Shown: one piece after another, positions 1 through 10,100 of the stretch | Layout: each line of letters begins with the position of its first letter | Numbering within the stretch: position 1 is the first letter of the stretch | Origin: Umezawaea sp049997955 | GTDB taxonomy: Bacteria; Actinomycetota; Actinomycetes; Mycobacteriales; Pseudonocardiaceae | Reading direction: 5' to 3' | DNA length: 64,000 bases | NCBI GenBank assembly: GCA_049997955.1 | Contig: JAEBDY010000018.1 | Location: forward strand, 62,001-126,000 | Position numbers and translations under genes: made by a program | The notes under the pieces: generated by a model | What the model saw: only the letters and a program-made list of their open reading frames with translations | What the model was told of the DNA's origin: nothing | Database searches by the model: none

Positions 1-1323
1 CGGCAGGTCGGGTTCGGTGACGACCCGGCGGAGCAGGGTCTCCCAGTGGCCGACGAAGGCCTTGACGGTGTCCGCGTCGAACAGGTCGGTCGAGTACTCG
101 ACCTCCAGCCGCAGCCCGGTGGCGCCGCGGAAGACCGACCAGGTGAGGTCGTACTTCGCCGTGCCGGTGGACACCGTGCTCCGCTCGAAGGAGACGTCGT
201 CGTCCAGGACTCCGGAGTCGTCCTCCTCGTGCAGGGCGAAGGCGACCTGGACGACGGGGCTGTAGCCGAGGTCGCGCTGCGGGTGCAGGTGGTTCACCGC
301 GAGGTCGAACGGCATCCGGCTGCGCGACAGGGCGTTCAGGACGTCGACGCGGGTGCGGGAGACGAGCTCGCGGTACGACGGGTCGTTCGCCAGGCTGGTG
401 CGGACGACGAGCGAGTCCGCGAAGAAGCCGACCAGCTCGTCGAGGGCCGCGGGACCTCGGCCCGCCGTCGGGGACCCGAGCACGATGTCGTCACCGCCGG
501 AGTGCCGGGCGACGAGCATCTGGAACGCGGCGACGAGGGCGACGTACGGCGTGACGCCCTCGTCCGCGGCGAACTTCTCCAGTTCCGCGAGGGGAGCGCC
601 TGCCAGGGCGAAGTGCTCGGTGCGACCGCGGTAGCTCAGCTCGGCGGGTCGGGGGCGGTCGGCGCCGAGGTCCAGGACGGCGGGCGCGCCGTCCAGGGCG
701 CGCGTCCACGCCTCCAGGGACCGGGTGGCGGCGGGGCCCTCCATCGAGTCGCGCTGCCAGAGCGCGTAGTCGGCGTACTGGACGGTCAGCGGCTCGCGCG
801 GCGCGGCCCCGGTCCGGTAGGCCTCCACGAGCTGGCGCTGGAACACCTCGACGGACCAGCCGTCGGAAGCGATGTGGTGGAACGTCAGCTGGAGCCAGTG
901 CGAGTCCTCGGCCAAGCGGAGGAGGTTCGCGCGCAGCATCGGCCCCTCGGACAGGTCGAAGGGGCGGCGCGCGTCCTCCTCGATCAGCCGCAGCGCGTCA
1001 GCCTCGGTCAGGTCGGTGATCGGGCAGGCCAGCTCCCGGTGGTCCGACACCCTCTGGCGGGGGCCGTCTGCGCCTTCCTCGACCACCGTGAACAGCACGT
1101 CGTGGCGGGCGGCCACGGAGGTGACCGCGGCGGCGAGCCGACCGGCGTCCACCGGACCGGTGAACCGCAGGGTGACGGGCATGTTGTAGACGGGGCTGCC
1201 CGCCAGCCACCGGTCCAGGAACCACAGGCGCTGCTGTCCGTAGGAGAGCGGACCCCGTTCGGCGGCACGGGTGCGCAGGACCGCGGGGGCAGGAATCTGC
1301 CTGTCCTGGTGGAGGCTTCCCAT
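1..1323 (-). CDS. NRPS subunit, N-terminal condensation domain (3' part outside window)
   Basis: The visible 441 residues are a non-ribosomal peptide synthetase condensation domain. It would join an upstream carrier-bound peptidyl donor to a downstream aminoacyl acceptor. The N-terminal region has the SYGQQRLWFLDRW motif expected at the start of such a domain. The catalytic motif is complete as HHIASDGWS at about residues 145-153, and DELVGFFADSLVVR and an RTRVDVLNA-like stretch follow. The ATG at 1321-1323 is preceded by AGGAAAGG on the minus strand, so this is a true start. With no carrier or adenylation domain before the condensation domain, the protein probably receives its donor from another subunit. 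The frame is open to base 1, so any adenylation and carrier domains lie outside. A stand-alone condensation protein cannot be excluded. Confidence 0.9.
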   Translation of the reverse strand, partial: MGSLHQDRQIPAPAVLRTRAAERGPLSYGQQRLWFLDRWLAGSPVYNMPVTLRFTGPVDAGRLAAAVTSVAARHDVLFTVVEEGADGPRQRVSDHRELACPITDLTEADALRLIEEDARRPFDLSEGPMLRANLLRLAEDSHWLQLTFHHIASDGWSVEVFQRQLVEAYRTGAAPREPLTVQYADYALWQRDSMEGPAATRSLEAWTRALDGAPAVLDLGADRPRPAELSYRGRTEHFALAGAPLAELEKFAADEGVTPYVALVAAFQMLVARHSGGDDIVLGSPTAGRGPAALDELVGFFADSLVVRTSLANDPSYRELVSRTRVDVLNALSRSRMPFDLAVNHLHPQRDLGYSPVVQVAFALHEEDDSGVLDDDVSFERSTVSTGTAKYDLTWSVFRGATGLRLEVEYSTDLFDADTVKAFVGHWETLLRRVVTEPDLP

Positions 1324-1627
1324 GAGTATTCCCTTTCCTGCCGACACGCGTTAACCGGCTGTTTTCCACCAAAGGGGTCGCCACGAACACTAGGGAGCCC
1401 GAATCGAACAGGTCAACAGAGCGCACGAAGTCAAAAGGAGGACGATGGATCGACAATAGTCCCCGAATAGAATCGGCCTCCGGCGAGAATAGCGGCATCG
1501 AAAGTGATAGCCGGGCAATCGCGCACAGAAAGCACGGCGGCCCACAATGCTATGAATCCGGGCAGACCGAGGAAAAGTCTGCGCTGTCCCGCCGGCGACT
1601 TCCGCCCGGCGAACGGGAGGAAGAGCT
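1324..1627. other. Divergent intergenic region between NRPS and amidase genes
   Basis: This 304-base gap separates the divergent NRPS and amidase genes and should carry both promoters. It is less GC-rich than its neighbours. On the plus strand a strong Shine-Dalgarno (AAAAGGAGGA, 1433-1442) precedes a four-codon ORF (ATG at 1445, TAG at 1457, reading MDRQ). I see no other gene and could not assign promoters with confidence. Confidence 0.5.
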
Positions 1628-2938
1628 ATGGCCAAGCAGAAGCTCCAGGCACGCGGACCGGTCGACGGTTTCCTGGAGGGCCACGCCGGGCTCAGGATCG
1701 ACAACGCGAGGCTGCTCGGCCGCCTGGACGAGTTGTCGAAGATCGGCGCCGATCCCGCGGGCGGGATCACCCGGCTGGGGCTCGGCCCCCAGGAGAACGC
1801 GGCGATGGACTACCTCCGCGACCTGTGCGTCGAGGCCGGGCTGAGGGCCGAGACCGACCCCGCGGGAAACCTGCTGGTCCACCGCCCGCGCACGCGGCTC
1901 GGCGCGGCGCCCGTGCTGCTCGTCGGCTCCCACGTGGACACCGTGGTGCAGGGCGGCTGGCTGGACGGGGCCTACGGGGTGATCGCCGCGCTGGAGGTGC
2001 TCCAGGTCCTCCACGAGCACGACGTCGACCTCCCCGTCGAGATGGTCGCCGTCGCGTTCGCCAACGAGGAGGGCGCGCTGATCCAGACCCCGTTCTGGGG
2101 ATCGCGAGCGCTGTGCGGCTCGCTGGAGGACGGGCTCGCCGCCGAGGACCGGACGGGCAGGCCGGTCAGCGAGTACCTGGCCCGTGCGGGCGGCTCCCCC
2201 GAACGCCTGGCGGACGCGGCGTGGCCGCCCGGCGGCATCGCCGCCTACCTGGAGCTCCACATCGAGCAGGGTCCTTCGCTCGAACGCCTCGGGGTGCCGA
2301 TCGGTGTCGTGGACGGCATCGTCGGACGCACGATCGTCGACGTCGACGTCGTGGGCGAGGCCCAGCACGCGGGCACCACGCCCATGCCCGACCGGCGGGA
2401 CGCCATGGTCGCCGCCGCCGAGATCATCCTCGCCGTGGAGCGCGTCGTCACCGAGCGCGCCGTGTGCGCGACGGCGACCACCGGCTACCTGGAGGCGCAC
2501 CCCAACGTCACCAACACCATCACCGGGAACGTGCGGATGACCGTCGAGGTGCGCGACACCGACCCCGCCAAGCTCGTCCGCGGCGAGGCGGCCGTGCGCG
2601 AGGAGTGCTCCAGGGTGGCGGCGGCCTCCGGCTGCGACATCACCGTGCGGGCCTCCATGCGGTCGCGGTCGGTGTCGACCGCCGCCCCGCTCCGGGACGC
2701 GATCCGCGGGGCGGCCGACGCACTGGGGCTGCCGCACCTGACCATGCCCAGCGGAGCCGGGCACGACGCCCAGATCGTCGCGCTGGTGGCTCCGATCGGC
2801 ATGATCTTCGTGCCCAGCAAGAGGGGCATCAGCCACGCGCCGGGGGAGGACACCGAGCCGGAAGACCTCGTCCACGGCGCGAACGTGCTGCTCCACTCCG
2901 TGCTGGGCTCGCAGTCCGCGGCCGCGGATCGGACCTGA
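1628..2938 (+). CDS. M20-family hydantoinase/carbamoylase-type amidase
   Basis: This 436-residue zinc hydrolase belongs to the N-carbamoyl-L-amino-acid hydrolase / allantoate amidohydrolase group, which cleaves ureido or amide bonds in the cytoplasm. The di-metal ligands can be placed: H102 in GSHVDTV, D113 in the DGAYGV context, E147/E148 in NEEG, H211 in ELHIEQG and H379 in SGAGHDA. Length is normal for the family (about 410-430). The ATG is preceded by GGGAGGAAGAG. It lies divergent to an NRPS gene and convergent with a SARP regulator. A role in making or trimming a ureido or non-proteinogenic amino acid for that pathway is possible but only inferred; purine or hydantoin salvage is the alternative. 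Substrate is not predictable from sequence alone. Confidence 0.88.
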   Translation: MAKQKLQARGPVDGFLEGHAGLRIDNARLLGRLDELSKIGADPAGGITRLGLGPQENAAMDYLRDLCVEAGLRAETDPAGNLLVHRPRTRLGAAPVLLVGSHVDTVVQGGWLDGAYGVIAALEVLQVLHEHDVDLPVEMVAVAFANEEGALIQTPFWGSRALCGSLEDGLAAEDRTGRPVSEYLARAGGSPERLADAAWPPGGIAAYLELHIEQGPSLERLGVPIGVVDGIVGRTIVDVDVVGEAQHAGTTPMPDRRDAMVAAAEIILAVERVVTERAVCATATTGYLEAHPNVTNTITGNVRMTVEVRDTDPAKLVRGEAAVREECSRVAAASGCDITVRASMRSRSVSTAAPLRDAIRGAADALGLPHLTMPSGAGHDAQIVALVAPIGMIFVPSKRGISHAPGEDTEPEDLVHGANVLLHSVLGSQSAAADRT

Positions 2939-2957
2939 GGCGGTCACGTCGGGACGG

Positions 2958-2985
2958 GATCCTCGGCCCTTCCGGGCCGAGGATC
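2958..2985. terminator. Bidirectional hairpin between convergent genes
   Basis: A perfect 12-bp stem (GATCCTCGGCCC / GGGCCGAGGATC) with a TTCC loop lies 19 bases after the amidase stop and overlaps the SARP stop codon. It can serve both convergent genes. There is no T-tract, as is common for actinomycete terminators. Confidence 0.75.
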
Positions 2986-5068
2986 AGAACGCGGCCGCCC
3001 GACGGTGGCCGGTCGTCGCGGATTCGGCGAAGGTGACCGTGCACATGGCCAGGCCCCAGGCGTGCTCGGGGAAACCGGCGGCCGCGGCCTGCCGCACCGC
3101 GGCCAGCACCCAGGAGCGCTCACGGGTGTACCAGCCCGCCGGGTCGGCGACCATGCGCTCCACCAGCGGGGCCGGCAACTCCCACCGGCTCGCCCCGTTC
3201 CCGGCGAGGTGCAGGTGCTCGCCCCCCTGGAGCCGGTGCGCCTTCTCCGACAGGTGCAGCAACGCGCCCAGCAGGCGTTCGAACGCCTTCCGCACCGACT
3301 CCTCCCCTTCCTCGGACTGCCGCCTGCGCGCGCAGCCGAGGATCCAGCCGGGTACCCAGAAGCGCGTCCCGTCGGCGTGGGGGCGGACGACCACGAGGTC
3401 GGCGTCGGCGAGTTCGTCGAGCAGCGCCTCCGACCGCGCGACGCTGACGTCCAGCAGCGGGGCTCCGACCCACGAGGCGAAGTCCGCCGCCTCGACCAGC
3501 GGCAGCAGGCGGAAGAGGCGGCGGGCGTTGTCGGTGAGGCCCGCGTAGGCGGGGTGCACGCCGGTCTGGTCCTCGAGGTCGTCGAGCCAGCTCGACCCGC
3601 TGTCGAGGCGGGCGACCGCGTCCGCGACCGTCCAGTGCGGGTGCGAGGCCAGGCGGGCGGCGGCCAGGCGCAGGGCGAGCGGCAGGTAGCCGCACGCCTC
3701 GTTCAACGCGACCGCGGCGTCGCGATCGGCGTCGATCCTGGCGCGTCCGGCGATGCGGGCCGCGAGTTCCAGCGCGCTGCCCTCGGTGAAGGGGGTCAGG
3801 CGAACGCGGACCGCGGCCGGGAGTCCGGCGAGCGACTGGCGGGACGTGACGACCACCCGGCACAGCGACGAGCCCGGCAGCAGCGGGAACACCTGGCTCT
3901 CCGAGACCGCGTCGTCGAGGACCACCAGGACGCGGCGGTCCGCCATGTGGTCGCGGTAGGTCTCCGCCCGCTCCTCCATGCCGTCGGGGACGTCCTGGTC
4001 GGCGAAGCCGAACGCGCGCAGGAAGCGCCCGAGGATGTCGTGGGGTTCTTCCGGCACGCCGTCGTGGGAGAGCCTGGCGAAGAGTTGCCCGTCGGGGAAC
4101 TCCGGGGCGAGCAGGTGGGCGGCGTGCACGACGAGGGTGGTCTTGCCGACTCCCCCGCGGCCGGTGACCGCGACCGTCGGGACGGCGGTCCCGTCCTGCG
4201 GCTCGGACACCTCCAGGAGGCGTTCGAGGCTCCGTCGACGCCCGGTGAAGTCGACGACGTCGGCCGGGAGCTGGCGCGGTCCCCTGCTCCGGACCGGAGC
4301 GGGCCGCGGCTCGGCGGGCCGGGACAGAGCGGGGTCGTGGACGAGGATGCGCTGGTAGAGGACCTTGAGTTCCTCGCCGGGCTCGATGCCCAGTTCGCCG
4401 ATGAACCGCGCGCGCGTCCTGCGGTACTCCTCCAGCGCCTCGGCCTGCCTGCCCACCCGGTAGAGGGCGGTCATCAGCAGGGCGAGCAGGCGCTCCCGCC
4501 GAGGGCGGGCGGCCACCAGGCCGGTCAGTTCACCGACCAGGTCGTGCGGAGCACCCAGGCCGAGCGCCAGCTCCAGTTCCAGGCACTCCTCGTGCACGGC
4601 CAGCCGCCGGTCGTCCAGCGCGGCGGCCACGCGGCGCAGGAGCTGACTGCCGACACCGGACAGCGCCGGGCCTCGCCACAGGGCCAGGGCCGACCGCAAC
4701 TCGACCACCGCGCGCCGCGGGTCGCCGTCCGCGACAGCCGAGTGGGCGGCGGCCACGCGGGCCTCGAAGGCGTGCAGGTCCAGCTCCCCCTCGGCCACCC
4801 GGAGCCGGTAGCCGGGCGCGCAGGTGTCGACGGACGCACGGCCGCCGGAGAGCTGCCGCCGGAGGGAGGAGATGCAGATGTGGATCTGGCTCCGGCTGGT
4901 GGCCGGAGGAGTCTCGTTCCACACCCCGTCCACCAGGCGGTCGACGGGCACGATCCGGTTGGCTTCCACCAGGAGCAGGGCGAGGACCGTCAGCTGACGT
5001 GTACCGGTGATCTCCACAACGGCTCCGTCATGGCTCGCCTCAAGTGGGCCGAGAATACGGTAGTCCAT
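2984..5068 (-). CDS. AfsR/SARP-type transcriptional activator with NB-ARC ATPase domain
   Basis: This 694-residue protein is a large SARP, a family that typically activates antibiotic gene clusters. Residues about 1-95 are an OmpR-like winged helix (MDYRILGPLEA..., with SRSQIHICISSLRRQL as recognition region). Residues about 100-245 are the bacterial transcriptional activator domain (LDLHAFEARVAAAHSAV to LGIEPGEELKVLYQRIL). An NB-ARC NTPase follows, with Walker A GRGGVGKTT and Walker B RVLVVLDDAV. The protein stops soon after the NB-ARC, so the long C-terminal TPR array of AfsR is absent. The ATG at 5066-5068 has GGAG upstream; the frame extends 77 codons further back but that part looks non-coding. 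The adjacent NRPS gene is the obvious candidate target, by position only. Confidence 0.87.
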   Translation of the reverse strand: MDYRILGPLEASHDGAVVEITGTRQLTVLALLLVEANRIVPVDRLVDGVWNETPPATSRSQIHICISSLRRQLSGGRASVDTCAPGYRLRVAEGELDLHAFEARVAAAHSAVADGDPRRAVVELRSALALWRGPALSGVGSQLLRRVAAALDDRRLAVHEECLELELALGLGAPHDLVGELTGLVAARPRRERLLALLMTALYRVGRQAEALEEYRRTRARFIGELGIEPGEELKVLYQRILVHDPALSRPAEPRPAPVRSRGPRQLPADVVDFTGRRRSLERLLEVSEPQDGTAVPTVAVTGRGGVGKTTLVVHAAHLLAPEFPDGQLFARLSHDGVPEEPHDILGRFLRAFGFADQDVPDGMEERAETYRDHMADRRVLVVLDDAVSESQVFPLLPGSSLCRVVVTSRQSLAGLPAAVRVRLTPFTEGSALELAARIAGRARIDADRDAAVALNEACGYLPLALRLAAARLASHPHWTVADAVARLDSGSSWLDDLEDQTGVHPAYAGLTDNARRLFRLLPLVEAADFASWVGAPLLDVSVARSEALLDELADADLVVVRPHADGTRFWVPGWILGCARRRQSEEGEESVRKAFERLLGALLHLSEKAHRLQGGEHLHLAGNGASRWELPAPLVERMVADPAGWYTRERSWVLAAVRQAAAAGFPEHAWGLAMCTVTFAESATTGHRRAAAF

Positions 5069-5923
5069 CGCTCGCTCCGGAGTTCTTGGCGTTCCCGTGG
5101 TGGTCGCGGGAATGCCCGGTCGGTACCCGCTCGTGACGGGTTCAGCACCGCCGGAGTGTGCGCACACCGCACAGCAGTGCAGTGGTCCACCCTTATGCGG
5201 AGGCGAATGCAGGGCGCCGATCCCGCCAAGAGTTCGGCAACGTGATCCGGTGCGGCGGCCCGCCTGACCACTATTGCCACTGCCAGTCTCGGCACACAAC
5301 TCCCGGGAAATACTTCGGCTTTACGCACCTGTTGCCATCGCGCCATTCCAAATGCCAATGATGGCCATGAAACAAACTAATAGGGGTCTCTCAAACACCA
5401 AAAAAGACCCATTTCCCTACGCTGAACGCCACATCCGTTGAGCCGAATCCGCCGGATGACAGCAAGCTGACATGCATCCATCTCACCGCGCGTCCACGAA
5501 TCATCGGTGGACACTGTTTCGCCAGCGGTCCACAACTGGATCCGTCAAGAAGAGTAGTTCGACAGGTCCAGGGGCGAGCAACCCGGCAAAATGATCAACA
5601 GTCAATGAATATTCCACACCACTGAACAAATGTGCCTCTGAGCTGGTAGGATGCGCCATCTTCGCACCGGCCGCAGGCCAACCGCGCCTTCGCGATCCCG
5701 CACCACGTGGCCATGCCGGACGAGCCGAGCACTCGGCGACAAGTCGAGATCACCACCATTTTTCATTGATGTCACCGCTGTTATTCTCCAGCGCCACCAT
5801 GGCGGAAGAAATCCACGGACCGCTCGACAGCCGTTCCGCCGAATGCGGCCGGCCATGCTCAGCGCGTCGACCGTTCCACCGCCCGGAGCGTTTCGCCACG
5901 GGTAGCCATCGAGGGCGTCGAAA
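5069..5923. other. Long intergenic region upstream of the SARP gene
   Basis: These 855 bases contain no ORF with convincing composition or homology. Between about 5300 and 5650 the sequence is markedly more AT-rich than the surroundings. It includes a GGGTCT (5384-5389) / AGACCC (5405-5410) inverted pair 15 bases apart, flanking an A-rich stretch. The SARP promoter should lie in the first part. I see no tRNA or recognisable mobile element remnant. Confidence 0.45.
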
Positions 5924-5953
5924 GGGCCCCGCGCACCGGAGTGCGCGGGGCCC
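5924..5953 (-). terminator. Strong intrinsic hairpin after the 8-TM membrane protein gene
   Basis: A perfect 13-bp stem (GGGCCCCGCGCAC / GTGCGCGGGGCCC, loop CGGA) begins 17 bases beyond the stop of the minus-strand membrane gene. On the minus strand a short run of T follows the stem. Confidence 0.8.
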
Positions 5954-5970
5954 GTCCCGGGCGTGACGAC

Positions 5971-6951
5971 TCACGGTCGTGGTTCCGCTGGTCGCGACCG
6001 CGCGGACCTCAGGGTGGCCGCGGTCGCGATGGCCGACACCGCGACCAGCGCTCCGGTGGCGGCGAGGGTCCGGACGTCCGGGTGGAGGAGCGCCTGGCCG
6101 CGCAGCGCCTGCCACGTCAGCAGGGCGATCACGCCCGCGTAGCCGGCGGTGGCGATGAGCACGAGGCGCAGGCGGGTGGTGGCCGCGGCCAGGAGCGGGT
6201 GCCTGCCCGCGAGGGCGATGAGCAGCAGGCTCAGCAGCGGCAGGGCTTGCAGGGCGTGGATGCCGATGAAGTGCGGGATGCGGAGGTCGCCGCCGGTCGT
6301 GGACCAGCCGGTGACGGCCATGGACGGGCCGTCGTCTGGGACGCCGACGCTGTGCGCGCCGATGGCCGCGGACGGGCGGTCGGCCTTCAGCTCGGTCAAC
6401 TGGTCGGCGGTGGGCCGGGTCATGAGGAACGCCAGCAGCATGCCGACCAGAGACAGGCCGAGGCCGAACCTGATCGCCCAGGTAGTGGCCGGTTCCTGTT
6501 GGCGTTGCAGGGAAAGAACCACCGCGATGACGAAGGTGGCGATCCAGAGGACCAGGATCATCGTGCCCATGAGGCTGAAGACGGCCTCGTCGAAGTCGGT
6601 CTCGTTGTTGAAGTGGCTGGCCTTGCCGCGGACGACCTGCATGAGGACGGCGGTCATCTCGCCGATCGAGACGACGGCGACCACGGTCCCGGCCCACCAG
6701 CCCGTGCGGCGGGCCCGGTGGGACAGGGTGAGCATCCAGGCCAGGGTGGCGCCGAAGAGGGCGAACGAGACGCCGAACTTGAACGGCTTGAGCCAGGCGG
6801 GACTGCCGTTGATCACCCGGTCGTCCACGAGGAGGCCGATCGCCGAGACGACGACCACGGCGACCATGACGGCGGACAGCGCCATCAGCGGTCTGTGCCA
6901 GCGGACCTGGGACTCGACCCCCACGGGGGTCGAAGGGGACTTGGTGATCAC
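5971..6951 (-). CDS. Polytopic membrane protein of unknown function
   Basis: I do not recognise a named family. The 326-residue product has about eight hydrophobic helices: near residues 20-45, 55-80, 85-108, 125-150, 158-178, 230-250, 258-282 and 290-315. A long polar loop (PTADQLTELKADRPSAA...) sits between helices 5 and 6. PAWLKPFKFGVSFALF at the second helix looks conserved-type. I chose the GTG at 6949-6951 because GGAG lies six bases before it; a TTG at 6979-6981 would add ten residues but has no ribosome site. It is divergent from the WGR-DUF4132 operon with about 200 bp between and has its own terminator. Nothing shows a functional link to that operon. Confidence 0.7.
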   Translation of the reverse strand: MITKSPSTPVGVESQVRWHRPLMALSAVMVAVVVVSAIGLLVDDRVINGSPAWLKPFKFGVSFALFGATLAWMLTLSHRARRTGWWAGTVVAVVSIGEMTAVLMQVVRGKASHFNNETDFDEAVFSLMGTMILVLWIATFVIAVVLSLQRQQEPATTWAIRFGLGLSLVGMLLAFLMTRPTADQLTELKADRPSAAIGAHSVGVPDDGPSMAVTGWSTTGGDLRIPHFIGIHALQALPLLSLLLIALAGRHPLLAAATTRLRLVLIATAGYAGVIALLTWQALRGQALLHPDVRTLAATGALVAVSAIATAATLRSARSRPAEPRP

Positions 6952-7147
6952 GACGGACTCCGTTCTGCGGTGGCACCGCAACAGTGCTGTGCGGACGTGC
7001 CGGAGTCACTGCGGTCAGCACGTCGACGCGGGATCCGGCTGGCCTTACCGCCGGATGGTCGTCGCTGGTCACGGTGGCCGCCCGCGGAATTGTCGGACCC
7101 TGCCTCTACCGTTCTCCCCACTCGAACCGAACCGGGGGGAACACGAC

Positions 7148-10100
7148 GTGCGCAGGTGGGAACTCGTTGCCGATGGCTCCGCGAAGTTCTGGGAGATCGA
7201 GCGGGACGGCACGAGCGTGACCGTGCGCTACGGACGGCTGGGTTCGGCGGGGCAGACCAAGGTGAAGGACTTCGCGTCGGACGCCCTCGCGGTGGCCCAC
7301 GTGGACAAGCTCGTGGCCGAGAAGGAGAAGAAGGGGTACCAAGAGGACGGTGCGCCGGTCGTGGCCGCCACCGCGGCACCCGCGGCCGGGCCGACGTCGA
7401 CCGCGAACGGTGATCGGTCCGCGGCGGAGGATCCGGTCGAGATCGGCGAAAAGCCGCTCGTGGCTCCTGTGTGGCCGGACGAGACGACGTTCGTGGTCCC
7501 GCCGTCGTGGCGCGGCTCGGTGCGGCCGGGGCGCGGGCAGGACGGAGGACGCCCGGCCAAGTCCTCCCAGGACGTCGAGGCCTACCTGCGGTCGAAGCTG
7601 GAGCCCCGTCCGGCGCGGCTGGCGGCGGTGCTGGCGAGTCCGGAGTCGGATCCGGACCTCGTGGCGGAGGCGCTGGCCTACCTGGACGGTCGCGCGACGC
7701 CGTTGGGGGCCGCGGTCGTGGGGGCGGCGCTGACCAGCGAGGCGTCGCGGTACTACGGCCGGGAGGACGTCGCCACGCTCGCGGACGCGTGGGTCGTCCG
7801 GCACGGGTTCGCGTTCGCCGCGCAGGCGGCCGCCGACCTCGGTCGGATTTGGGTGTTCTGGCCCGGTCATCAGCGCACGACGGCGGCCCTGGCGTGGCGC
7901 ACCGACGAGCGGCAGGACTGGCCGTACGCCAACCGGCAGGTGGTGGAGCGGCTCCGGGTGCTGCTGGCGGGGGCCGCGGAGGCCGACTACCTGGCAGCGG
8001 TCGAGGCGTTGTCCACGCGCCGCGACGGCCTGCTGACGCAGACGATCGCCGCCTACCTGGCGCCGACGCGGCACGACTGGGTCGACGAGTTGGTCACCGC
8101 CGTCCTGGCCGGGTCCACGCTGGTGGAGGAACACCGGCTGTTCCTCGCCTCGCTGCGGACGGTCGAGCAGGTGGAGGCCGTGTTCGAGCAGGAGGCCTAC
8201 CGCTGGTGGGCCACCGCGAAAGACGTCCTGCCCACGCTGGTCCTCACCGTCGGCGCGGGCATCGCGCCCGCCGTGGCCCGCCTGCTCGACGAGGATTCCG
8301 GCGACGACAGGCGCAAGCTCCTGATCGAGGTCCTCGCGTGGACGCCCACCGACGAGGCCTTCGGCCTGCTGCTGGACAGGGCGGACAGCAGGTTCGTCAT
8401 GCCCGCCCTGGTCGGCGCCGTCAAGCGGTACCCGGTGAGGGCCCTGCGGATGTTGGCGGCGAACGGCTCGGCCACGGCGAAGTCGTTGCTGGCCGGGCAC
8501 GTCCAGGCCAATCCCGACCTCGTCGCGGCGGTGCTGCCGGACCTGGACGAGGGTCTGCGCGAGGTGGTCGAGCAGGCCGCCGTCGAGGAGGGGCCCGCGC
8601 CGGACGCGCCCGCGGAACTGCTGCCGCAGGTGCTGGTCGCTCCCCCGTGGACGGTCAAGCGCACGGCGGTGAAACCGCTCGTCGTCACCGGGCTGGAGGT
8701 GTCCGTTCCGCTCGGCTTCCGCTGGGGTCCCGGCGAGCGCGAGGTGTGGGCGGAGGCGTTCGGCGACTACTACTGGCCGGACGTCAAGTTCCTGATCTGG
8801 CGGGTCGCGGTCGACCGCCTGTTCAAGGGCAAGATCCGCCACCACGAGCAGCCCACGCTGGTCCTGAACGCACCGGAGGAGCTGCTGCGGCACCGCCTCG
8901 ACGAGTGGGACCCGCAGACGTGGTCGGCGATGGACTGGGCGAAGCCGGTGGTGGCCCGGTTCGAGGTCGACGCGTTCCCGGTCGCGCTGAAGATCGCGAA
9001 GGCGGACCCGTCGATGGCGGCCGAGGTGCTGCTGCCGTTCGCGAACGCCGAGGTCGCGGAGCTGATGGCGGACTGGCTCGCGCGCCTGAAGTCGGTGCAC
9101 GCGGTCGCGGTCTCGTGGTTCCAGCGGCACCCGGAGACGGCGGCTCGGGCGCTGCTGCCCGCGGCGCTGGGCAAGGTGGGCAAGGCGCGGCGCAACGCCG
9201 AGGCGGCGTTGCGGCTGATCGCGGCCAAGGGGCACGCCGAGGTGCTGCGGCAGGTGGCGGCGGAGCACGGCGAGCACGTGGCCGCCGCGGTCGAGACCCT
9301 GGTCACCGCGGACCCGTTGGACCAGCTCCCGGCGAAGGTCCCGTCCGTCGGGGACTGGGCGGATCCGGTGCTGCTCCCCCGGATCCTGTTGCGGGACAAG
9401 AAGCACGCGCTGTCCCCCTCGGCCACCGGCCACGTGCTCACGATGCTGGCGATGTCCAAACCGGACGACGTGTACGCGGGCGTCGAGGTGGTGCGGGAGC
9501 TGTGCGACCCGGAGTCGCTGGCGCGGTTCGCCTGGGCGGTGTTCGAGGTGTGGCTGGCCAACAGGACACCGCCGAAGGACGGGTGGGTGCTCCCGGTGCA
9601 GGGGCTGCTCGGCGACGACGACACCGTGCGAGCGCTCTCGCCGGTGATCCGGGCGTGGCCCGGTGAGGGCGGGCACTCGAAGGCGGTGGCCGGGCTCGGG
9701 GTGCTGGCGGCGATCGGCACCGACGTGGCGCTGCTGCACCTCAACGGGATCGCGCAGAAGGTCCAGTTCGGCGGGTTGAAGGCGCGGGCCCGAGAGATGA
9801 TCGACACCGTCGCGGCGGGGTTGGGGCTGACCGGGGAGCAGCTGGCGGACCGGTTGGTGCCGGACTTCGGGTTGGACGACGCGGCGACGCTGGTGGTCGA
9901 CTACGGGCCGCGGCGGTTCGTGGTCGGGTTCGACGAGCAGCTCAAGCCGTACGTGGTGGACGGCGACGGCAAGCGGCGCAAGGACCTGCCGAAGCCGGGC
10001 GCGAAGGACGACCCGGACCTGGCGCCCGCCGAGCACAAGCGGTTCGCGGCGTTGAAGAAGGACGTGCGGACCGTCGCGGCCGACCAGATCCGGCGGTTCG

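Noticed and set aside
46..1470. Long plus-strand ORF (474 codons) opposite the NRPS domain
   Set aside because: It is the antisense shadow of the condensation domain, composed of Arg/Gly/Val-rich sequence without a domain.
1504..3036. 510-codon Arg/Pro-rich plus-strand ORF over the amidase
   Set aside because: Out-of-frame shadow; the amidase frame carries all family motifs.
5602..5856. Minus-strand 84-codon ORF in the SARP upstream region
   Set aside because: No ribosome site, no domain, and composition unlike coding DNA of the window.
6149..7147. In-frame 1-kb N-terminal extension of the WGR-DUF4132 protein
   Set aside because: It runs across the opposite membrane gene and its sequence is low-complexity; a GTG with a good ribosome site stands exactly at the WGR domain.
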